This document shows, piece by piece, positions 55,733-64,000 of a stretch of DNA of 64,000 nucleotides; position 1 is the first letter of the stretch, and each line of letters begins with the position of its first letter. The notes below the pieces were generated by a model that was not told the DNA's origin, did not search any database, and saw only the letters and a program-made list of their open reading frames with translations. The DNA is from Labia minor (lineage: Eukaryota > Arthropoda > Insecta > Dermaptera > Spongiphoridae). The position numbers were made by a program, and so were the translations under genes. The stretch lies in contig OY720346.1 in NCBI GenBank assembly GCA_963082975.1, positions 72,841,267-72,905,266 of the forward strand, written 5' to 3'.

Positions 55733-56359
55733 ATAAGTTGACCTGTGGCCAGGTCCGAACCGACCGACGGTTTGAAGTAAATTAATTTCTAGCTACAGAA
55801 ACAATTTCAAATAATTTTAATATATCTATTAATGTAATAAAAAACAGATATGAATACATAAATAATAAATATAAACATTTTTAATTTTATTTTATTTATA
55901 ATATATATGTAAGACCAGGCTGTGACGTCATGAATGGCTGGATGACGTCATATAATTTTAAATCAAGAAAAAACTAATAAATATGATTTTCCCGATAAAA
56001 CCAATACAAAGTGTATGATTCGTGGTGAGATATAAAAAAATCTCCTCATGTGAAATTTGGTGTGAAAATAACCCTTCCCTTCCTATCGTCGATCGCTAAT
56101 ACTACCACTTCCGGTTTCCGGATTTGCACCAAAAGTTGATCAATTCATCCCAGTGATGCATTAAGTAAATATACCAAATTTCATCAAAATCCGTTCAGGC
56201 TGTACACATCTATACGGACGGACAGACGGACGGACAGACATCATGCTAAAAATACTTTTTTCTGTTTAGAAAATGCATGATTCGTGGAGATATGTAAAAA
56301 TCTCCACATGTGAAATTTGGTGTGAAAACAATACCTCCCTTACTATCGTCGGTCGGTAA
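55733..56359 (-). mobile_element. HINE-2, copy 8, reference copy
   Basis: The most complete copy. The right edge TTACCGACCGACGATAGTAA (minus strand 5' end) is followed by (GGACGGACA)n at 56215-56238, the core ACCAAATTTCATCAAAATCC and paired CREs at 55923-55930 and 55943-55950. The 3' ATIR CGTCGGTCGG and hairpin GACCTGgccaCAGGTC come next, then AACTTATTT. Confidence 0.9.
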
Positions 56360-57874
56360 TAAAATAATTTGTATTAAAAATAAAAACATTATAAAAAAAT
56401 AAATATTTGTATATAAAATATATTTAATATTTTTTTTTAGATTTAACAAAATTTAAGATAATTTATTTAATTTATTCCAAAAAAAAAAAAAAAAATAATG
56501 TTTATTAATTTCAATCCTAGGCATATTACTTAAAGTTGTTTTAAGAAATTTTAATTATTTATTTTTGTTTCGAAAATCCTTTAAATAATTCTTAAATATA
56601 ATATTTATTTAGTATTATATTGAACTAATACATTAATATATTGTTTGAATTATAAAGAGAAACGTTTATTTAACTAAAAAGATGGAATAAATAAGATGAA
56701 GGAAAATGAAGAAGAAGAATAAGAAGAAGAAGAAGAAGAAGGTTGAAGAAGATATCGTTTAATTGAGGTGAGAGAGGAACATTAATACCGAACTAATTAC
56801 ATGAATGAGAGATGCGAAGAAGAGGCAGAGAAGTTGCCTCTAGTTCTTAATTAATCCCTCAGTTAAGTTGAAAGAAAAAAGAATATTACATATATTTTCT
56901 CATATATATATATATATATATATAGTGATGATGATGACGACAAGATGGAATAGGAGGAGTTGGTAATTTACTGAAATGAAATGAAGGAAAGGGCGACAAA
57001 TTCCCAAAGGAGATGAATATAGAAATAGCAACAAGATCAAATTATCATCAAAAGGTTTGCAATATCTATATAAAGCTAGAATATAAAATTTAGTAGGTAT
57101 CCATAAAAAAAAAAATGATCTAAATAAATAGATTTCGTTTTTTTGTATTGGAACAAGATAACATTTTGATTAAAATGTGTGTGAGATGAGTTGGTTTCTC
57201 TCTTGTATTAGATTAACATCACTCAGTTTTCTATCAAAGTTCGTGAGGTAAAGTTGAACTAAGTTCAAGAAGATGAACTCCAGTTCGGTGGTGTGTGTCC
57301 GTGGTCGGATTGAGAAGTCAATTTTATCAAGATGGATTGGAGGTAGGTAGTAGGTAGAAGGAGAAAGTGGGTAGGTAAGGCGGGAGTGGGGGGGGGGGGT
57401 GAAGAGCGTAGTAGAGAAAAGGAGAAGAAGAAGATGAAGAAGCAGCAGGTGAGTTGGAGATACACAAATGGTCAAGCAACCGAAGCGAAATCGAACCCGG
57501 AGTTTATTGGACTGATCGTTTGCCAAGATTCCTCGATTAGGTGATGGGGAATCGAGCGAAAAATAAAATTACTACGAGACATACATCGTAATCAAAATCA
57601 GGATAAGAAGTAAAAAAAAATAACAAACAAAAGAAAAAACGAAAGTTATTGAATAGAAGAGATAGATAGATGATTGGAGAGCGAGAGAAATATAACATAA
57701 GAAAAAATAAAATAACAAATAATTATATTTTATGAAGGATTCTTTCAGAAAGTTATATTTTGAATAAATAGTAGGTAATATAATTTTATATAAAAAAATA
57801 ATAATAATACATAACCAAATTTCTTTCTTTTTACAACATTTTAACTACAATAAATAAATATTATTAAAAATAAA
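56360..57874. other. AT- then purine-rich unique stretch
   Basis: (GAA)n at 56708-56742 and TA run 56905-56922. 56750-57560 is complex, purine-rich and single-copy, with splice-donor-like sites at 57343 and 57449. No complete gene. The minus-strand frame 57170-57526 lacks an ATG at its start and is low-complexity. Confidence 0.4.
57273..57342 (+). CDS. Weak candidate first exon, unknown product
   Basis: ATG at 57273 opens MNSSSVVCVRGRIEKSILSR... for 23 codons to a strong donor GGAG|GTAGGT at 57342/57343. A second donor, CAG|GTGAGT, lies at 57448/57449 on the same strand. Purine-rich DNA produces such donors by chance, so this is low confidence. Confidence 0.15.
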
Positions 57875-58127
57875 AACCTCTGACTTCTGTACGTCCTACA
57901 CAAGTACAATTAAGTGTCCTTTGATCAGTACGAGTCCTATCAACCTTTACCTTGATTTTCTTGATCGGAGCCCCTATCAAGTAGTTTTTCCAATGTTGAT
58001 CCCGGAGGCTGGGTTGACTCCGTCCCAAAGACCCCAGAAGAGAAATTCCCTTGCCAGGCTTGGGACTTGATCCCGCGACCACGAAAATGTGAGCTAGTTA
58101 CGCTAACCTCTCACCCTGTGGCGCCTT
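57875..58127 (-). mobile_element. SINE-A, copy 6
   Basis: Head GGCGCCACAGGGTGAGAGGT, B-box region GGGATCAAGTCCC (one mismatch from the family), and body. The tail part has a ~25-bp deletion before TCCTACAC. Confidence 0.88.
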
Positions 58128-59591
58128 TTAAATAAAATTTTATATATTTTATAAAATAATTAATGGTAATATATTTTAAGATTAAAATGTGAAATATTGA
58201 TGATAATTTATTAATAGATATATTTATTTATTTTATTTATTTTTAATATGTAAAATTAGTTTGTAATATTATAGAGAATTAAGTATATAGAATTATTGTA
58301 GATTAGAAAATTTCAATAATTTTAATAATATTTTATAATTTTTGTTATTTGTTTGAATTTAATAAAATTTTGCAGATATGTACTTAATTTGTTTCGAATA
58401 AACAGAAAAAAAGCCAAATCGTTCAACGGTACAACTAATATAATTCAATAATCTAATAGGTAAATGCATGAAGAATTTATTTGTTTTTCGAAAAAAAAAT
58501 ATAATTACTTTGTTTTCTTTTTATTTCGATTATTCTTTAAAATTTATACGTCCAAGTCTATTATATTTTTATTTTAATAAATATTAATGAAGATAATTTA
58601 TATTGAGAACTAGATAAGTAGGTGCATGGGGGTGGGGAGTTGGGAGTGTGGAACATGTTCATGTTCTCTCATTTAACTTTTAGTCAGGTGACTACCGAAA
58701 GATGTTAGTTTTATTTTTTTTAACCAAGTTGAATATATTTTCATTTTGAAATTACCATATAAATTGCTTTCAAGTTTTCTTGTTTTTTATTATTTTTTTT
58801 TTATCTCTCCTTGTCAGTGAGATCAACCGATTTCTTAGATTCTCAATTATTCTAGTAAGAAAATGATATAATATAGATAATTTATATCATTTGTCGAGAG
58901 TCTGAGAAAATGAAAAATATTTATTATTATTATATGAATGGACCCTTATAGAACACGCAAAGCTTTATCCATTTTTCATTTCATTTCATTTTCAATTGTG
59001 ACTCCTTTTAGTTTGTCAGAATATTTTCATTTTTCTCTCCGTGGATATTTTCACTTCACCTTTCATCAGTCAATCTTTTCTCTCGATAGATACCATTAAA
59101 TAGGGTATAGATAATTGGTGTTGTTCTACGCTGCTTCTTCTGATCTAAGGATATGTTTGGGTCCTTCAGCCCTCCACATATCATTTGTTCTTTGGTTGTT
59201 CTGATGTCGTCGCAGATTTATATAGAATCGGAGATTATTTGGAGTAGTTAATTATTATTATTAATTTATGAATAATTGTAACAGGCAAAACTCATTTAAT
59301 TGATTTGTTGGTTTATTCTTAAGATAAATTGTTATTTTTGAATTTGGGTGATTTTTCCTCCCGTGAGGTGATGCCCTATCAGACGGCCCAGAACCATGGA
59401 GGGATTCCTAAAAACTGTATATGCTGGCTCGCTCTCGGGATAACATAACATATAAGTGCAATCCCCTATTATTTCTTTGTTCTAAATTCTAAACCAATCC
59501 AGAGTTTTTTTGTATTATTTAACAAATCCTATTTTTTTGTGTTTCTCTTAATATTAATTTACATACGTTATAAAATCATCAATATCTTAAT
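58128..59591. other. AT-rich unique stretch
   Basis: Complexity rises at 59030-59250 and 59345-59450. The latter contains a 41-codon frame ending at 59449 (core MPYQTAQNHGGIPKNC), too short to call. No repeat family recognised. Confidence 0.4.
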
Positions 59592-60084
59592 TACAGTAGA
59601 ACTTCGATAAGTTAAAGTCCAAGGGAAACACAAAATATTTTAAGTTATAGAGGTTTTAAATTATCAAGGGTCTATGTTAGGGATAGGCGTATAGGTTAAT
59701 AACATTTTTTTAAAGGCTAAATCATGTCGTTTCTTAAAATTCTCCAACCAGCCATTGCTGGCTTTAAAAGTTTTGATTTTCAGCGAATTAACGAACTCTT
59801 CAGCTTTTTCCTTTCAGTATGGGTCCACTAACACTGATGTTTTTGTTTCGACACTGTTTGAACTACGTAAACAAACATTGTTCTAAATTTTCGTCTTATA
59901 TATTGAAAACTTTCTGCTGATTCTTGTTTCTTCAAGTTTCAGCTTCTGAGGGCCAATATAGAAATTACTTATTTAAGTTATAGAGTTTGCGTATTTTAAG
60001 TTATTGAGGTTTTGGGCTCTGATGGGAAGGGAACATATTATTTTTTGAAGTTATAGAGGTTTGAGTTATCGAGGTTCTACTGTA
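59592..60084 (-). mobile_element. Pogo/Tigger-like element, copy 2
   Basis: TA-flanked (59594-60082), ends CAGTAGAACTTCGATAAGTT and AGTTATCGAGGTTCTACTG. Same structure as 22082-22610 with extra small deletions. The minus strand keeps ASNGWLENFKKRHD. Confidence 0.9.
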
Positions 60085-60814
60085 TTATCAAATTTACTCA
60101 ATTGGCTCCCAAAGTGTACCTTTAATTTTATCCAACTATTATATTGGCACCCAACTTGGAACATTTGTACGAATATTTATCTTTAATGAATTAATAAGAA
60201 AAAATTCAAAAGATAGATTAAAAAATAATTAATTAATGGATTTTGCTTAAAAATAAATGATGAGTATTATTTATATTTTCTATAGATTTTAGATTTTATA
60301 ATAACGTTGAAAATAAAACAAGATACAATATACAATAATTAGGGGAATAAAGTACATATTTATTTTATTTGTTTGTTTGTTTGTATGTATGTGGGAGAGA
60401 TTTTATTTGGATTATACACTCAAATAAATAAATAATAATAATAAAAAATATCTCTCTCGAATTGTATACTAATAGTTCATTGGCGTTGTATTTTTACTTT
60501 GTTTGTTTCGTTTTTTATCCTAATTGAATTTTACAATCGTTCTGTTGAAACCGATCATTTAGAATGTGCGAGTATTTATCAATGGACATATTTTTTTTAT
60601 AATATAATCTTTCGATAATGGTTAAATTTTTCTGTTTTATTAAATAAAACAACTCAATAATAATGAATTTTTTACAATTTAATATTATTATACGTATTTA
60701 TACTTACAGATAAATCTATTACTATAAATTGAATTGAGTATGCAATTTTTTCCATCAAATACCTCGTCCAATTAATTTAAAAAATTTTAAAATATATCTG
60801 AAATGTATTCTATA
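60085..60814. other. AT-rich stretch
   Basis: Nothing supported. Confidence 0.5.
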
Positions 60815-61322
60815 TATGAGGGCAGATCATTAAGTGCGGTAATGAAACACAGGTTTTTAGATAAAAAAATATTTTATTTTTCAACGTAGTATCTTTTGGA
60901 CTCTATACACTTCGTCAAACATTTCTCGAATTTTTGTATCCCTTCAAAAAAATTAGATTTGTCGAGAATATCAAATTTGTGAGATGGTTTCATCGTTGGA
61001 GTCAAACTCTTTCCGTCGAGATATTTCTTCAGATATGAAAACAAGAAATAGTCACTTGGGGCTAAATCCGGAGAATAGAGCGGATGAGGGAACAATTCGT
61101 ATCTCAATTCATGGATTTTAATGGAAATTCACTTTTTTCCATTTTCTTCTCCAATCACGAGGTAGAGTCTGCTATTAATGGATGTTAAACAAAAACTAAA
61201 AGACACAGCTGGTTCCAATTTTGACATGAATCAACTGATAATAGCCTGCTGACGAGGAGCAGTGATGCCATTTAAGCGATGGGAAATTGAAAAAGTCACG
61301 GACTTATTGACCTGCCCTCGTA
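60815..61322 (-). mobile_element. Mariner-like element, internally deleted
   Basis: TA-flanked (60817-61320) with ends TGAGGGCAGATCATTAAGT and ACTTATTGACCTGCCCTCG. The minus strand has the transposase start (MEKSEFPLK) joined after a deletion to the C-terminal half (PHPLYSPDLAPSDYFLFSYL..., ending CIESKRYYVEK and a stop). The last catalytic Asp of the YSPDLAPSD box is retained; the earlier ones are gone. Confidence 0.9.
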
Positions 61323-62165
61323 AATATAAATTAATAAGATAACATTAGGGTAGAGATAATGAGTAGTCCCAGAAAGTAGAATAATCCCAGTTTTTAATAA
61401 TTATGCACCTTTTAATGAAAATAACAAAACTTACTTATTTTACAGATTTTTTTTTAATTCTAAAACTTTAGAAACATTTAATAGTAGTAATAATCATTTT
61501 ATTTGATTTTTTAAAATTTTTTATATTAAAAATTTCTTTTTATAGGTAAATAAATAATGATGTTTGAAAATATAATATGTATATATCGAATTTATTTTTT
61601 GAATTATAATTAATGTTATGTTCTTTAATGTACATTTTGTTTTTTGTAATTCCATGTTTCTCATCAGTCATTATTAAATTTATTATACACAATATTATAT
61701 ATAAAATGAATTATGCTAGTACTACCTATAGCTTTTAACAAAAGAAATATTGAGAAAGGTTTAAAGAAGGTTAATTGAGAATATATTATTTTTAAGAGAG
61801 AGACGGAGAGAGTGAGAAGGGAGGATGGAGAAAGGAGATGGTGTAAGGGAGTAAAGAGCCATTATTTTTATTTTAAAAAACATTTCTTGTTTTGAAAAGT
61901 GACGTTAAATTATCAAATTTGTCTGACTGTAATATTACAACACTGTAACCCCCCCCCCCCGCACTAGTCCGCAATATTTTAAATTATGAAGAAGATGATA
62001 GACAGACAAACAGACAATATGTATAGAAGTGATAGAGTTTAACTAATCTATATCTATCTAAATTATTTTTAATATATAATAATAAATAAATGTTAAAAAA
62101 AATCTATTATATATTATTTCTCTTAAAAAAAAATAAAAAATTAATAGTATTGATCTTAATTATTT
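61323..62165. other. AT-rich stretch
   Basis: Purine-rich at 61795-61855, poly-C at 61951-61960. Nothing supported. Confidence 0.5.
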
Positions 62166-62450
62166 AAGGTTCCACAGGGTGAGAGATTAGCGAAGTTGCC
62201 TCACATTCTCGTGGTTCCGGGTTCAAGTCCAGGGCCTGGCAAGGGAATTTCTCTAGCTGGGGTATATGGGACGGAGTCAACCCAGGCTACGGGATCATAA
62301 TTGGGAAGCTACATATAAAAATATATCCGATCAAGAAAATCAAGGTAAAGGTTGATAGGACCCGTTGTACTGATCATAGGATACCTAATTTATATAATTA
62401 ATTTGATAGGCGATGTCCTTGCGTTGCATGTACAAAGTCAAAGGGTTTTT
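62166..62450 (+). mobile_element. SINE-A, copy 7
   Basis: Head GGTTCCACAGGGTGAGAGAT, B-box GGGTTCAAGTCC, body and tail. Small deletions and substitutions around 62290-62330. Confidence 0.9.
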
Positions 62451-63440
62451 TTTCAGAAGATCTTATTAGTAAGATATTTCTAAACCATTACCCGTGATGT
62501 TTAAGAATTTATTTTTTTATAAATTGGATAAGATTACTTTACCAAATTATTTTTAATTTAATGTTAATTTCATTACACTTTGAAAACAGAATCTAATTAT
62601 AAAATTAATGATATGTATTCTACAAAATTTAGATTGATATAAGTATTTTCGGATGGATGAAGAAGAGAAATCTGTCTAACTGGAGTAAATATTGAATGTA
62701 ACCCCCCATTAAATTTATAAATAACTTTACAAGATTATTTGCGAATCGTTTTGAGTTTCAGTAATAAATATCCTTAACCATTGAAATCATTTCAAATTTA
62801 AAATTGTAGAGAAAATTCCTTTTTGTTTGTATTGGCTTTATTTTTTAATGCTTGTTCTAAAAACTGCTTTCTTAAAGAAATGTGAATTCTGGACAACCAA
62901 TTCACTATCCAAACAAGAAAATAAAAGTTCAATTTTACTTGAGTAAATTTTTAACTTGTTTTTATACTCCCCGAAGGTTTACGTTTCTGAAATTCATTGG
63001 TCCTTGCCAACTGCTATCACTAGGTTAAAAATTTAAATTTCATCTGTTGAATTTTTTTTTCCTCCACTTTCAGTTAACATCGAGTTGAAGAAATGACATC
63101 GATAAAGCGTAGCGAATGATTCATTTCCTGTAAATTTATATCATATTGAAGAGTAAAATATTCAAGCTAGATCAATTTTTTACTATAAATTATATAATTT
63201 ACTATTAAAAGAAAATAAGAAATGAATTTTTTTCTTTTAGTAAAGAATCTTTTAAAAAAATAGCAATAGAAAATGTGTTAGGCAAATAGAGAATAAATCT
63301 TTGGGTTTTTTTTCTAAATAAAACTCCTTCTTTCGTTTCTGTTTCAGTTTCAGTTCAGGAGTTAAGATTTTACATTTTCACACAAACTTATGCAAAGATT
63401 GTTCATTTAAAATATTATGACTTTCTATTACTAGTTACAT
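62451..63440. other. AT-rich stretch with isolated splice-like signals
   Basis: A strong acceptor-like tract (CCTCCACTTTCAG, ending 63073) is followed by sequence closed in all three frames. No coding exon is supported. Confidence 0.45.
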
Positions 63441-63720
63441 GAAGGCCCCACATGGTGTGAGGTAGCGTAGCCAGCTCGCATTCTTGTGATCCCGGGTTCA
63501 ACTCCCGGGCCTGGCAGGGAATTTCTCTAGCCGGGGTCTATGGGACGGAGTCATCCCAGCCTCCGTGATCAAAAATGGGAAGCTATTTGATAAAAAGTAG
63601 CGCCTCCGATCAAGAAAATCAAGGTAAAGATTGATAGGAAGCGTTCTACTGATCATAGGATACCTCATTGATATAACCGACTTGACTTGCATAGGACGTA
63701 CAAAAAGTCAGAGGTTTTTA
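63441..63720 (+). mobile_element. SINE-A, copy 8
   Basis: Full length: head GAAGGCCCCACATGGTGTGA, B-box GGGTTCAACTCCC in a CCCGGG stem, body, and tail ACAAAAAGTCAGAGG. Imperfect flanking duplication TATTACTAGTTACAT / TATTATTAGTTTTAT. The minus-strand open frame over it is an artefact. Confidence 0.92.
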
Positions 63721-64000
63721 TTTTATTATTAGTTTTATACAATCAAACATCAAAATTAAAGTAAACATATACAAAATAATTAGATAATATTTTGATTAAC
63801 TTATATTTTTATTTATAGTATTCTTTTAAAATATCACTATTTAATTATATTATATTTTTGAAATGAGAAAAAATAATTTTCTACTTAATTTTGATTATTT
63901 AAATATGTAAATAATAATTTCTAAAGACTTATTTTTTTTAATTAATTTCATATTAATATAATCAAAATTCAGGGTGATTTAGTGAAATAGTGAAATAGCA
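63721..64000. other. AT-rich end of window
   Basis: Nothing supported. Confidence 0.6.

Noticed and set aside
57170-57526. 118-codon minus-strand frame as a gene
   Set aside because: It starts with TTG rather than ATG, is leucine/proline/threonine-rich low-complexity sequence, and is the complement of a purine-rich tract.
63055-63110. Exon after the strong acceptor CCTCCACTTTCAG
   Set aside because: All three frames close within a few codons. Only a non-coding exon would be possible, and there is no other support.

Overview
The window looks like a non-coding, transposon-saturated piece of a very AT-rich animal nuclear genome. I find no complete protein-coding gene, no rRNA or functional tRNA, no CRISPR array and no bacterial operon structure. 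Tc1/mariner and pogo transposase remnants, arthropod-style non-LTR reverse-transcriptase tails, hAT MITEs, tRNA-derived SINEs and Helentron-like elements point to a metazoan, most plausibly an arthropod. A parasitic copepod would fit the composition, but that is only an impression.

About a third of the sequence can be assigned to named repeat classes. (1) HINE-1: at least 14 copies or fragments of a ~560-650 bp element with asymmetric terminal inverted repeats, a 3' hairpin and an internal (TG)n tract. (2) HINE-2: at least 7 copies of a second element with the same end design, an internal (GGAC)n-type tract and, in five copies, two CRE palindromes exactly 20 bp apart. (3) hAT-type MITEs with 8-bp target duplications, many of the form nnnTAnnn, including nested sets at 6.0-7.5, 27.4-28.6 and 54.6-55.7 kb and a 2.3-kb element at 34.9-37.2 kb. 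(4) Tc1/mariner elements from several families, all internally deleted or eroded, one of them a foldback, plus two pogo/Tigger-like elements. (5) Three tRNA-derived SINE types: SINE-A in eight copies, SINE-B and SINE-C once each. (6) Six 3' fragments of one non-LTR retrotransposon.

Layout: 0-5.8 kb AT-rich with SINE-A, a hAT MITE and two HINE-2; 6.0-7.5 kb a Russian-doll nest; 7.5-8.5 kb unique sequence; 8.5-18.7 kb dense HINE-1, SINE, LINE and mariner, with segments duplicated in inverted orientation; 19.9-22.6 kb mariner, LINE and pogo; 23.0-23.5 kb the best promoter candidate; 25.8-33.2 kb HINE-1, hAT, SINE, LINE and mariner; 34.4-37.2 kb mariner foldback abutting the large hAT element; 37.5-37.9 kb a GC-richer island with a possible first exon; 38-39.3 kb tandem duplication, foldback and LINE; 41.2-42.5 kb an unusual inverted-repeat element and an eroded unidentified gene; 43.6-48.7 kb SINE-C and HINEs; 50-51.3 kb repeat D; 52.3-53.4 kb Tc1/mariner with a nested MITE; 53.7 kb a possible terminal exon; 54.6-56.4 kb nested hATs and HINE-2; 56.7-57.6 kb purine-rich sequence with splice-donor-like sites; 57.9-64 kb SINE-A, pogo and mariner in AT-rich DNA.

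Host content is limited to candidates: a TATA/Inr/DPE-type core promoter with a possible non-coding first exon (23351-23458), a possible short first coding exon (37705-37794), a possible last coding exon on the minus strand (53743-53965) and weaker exon-like signals near 57.3 kb. The window is best read as intergenic or intronic DNA. All coordinates of degenerate repeats are approximate.
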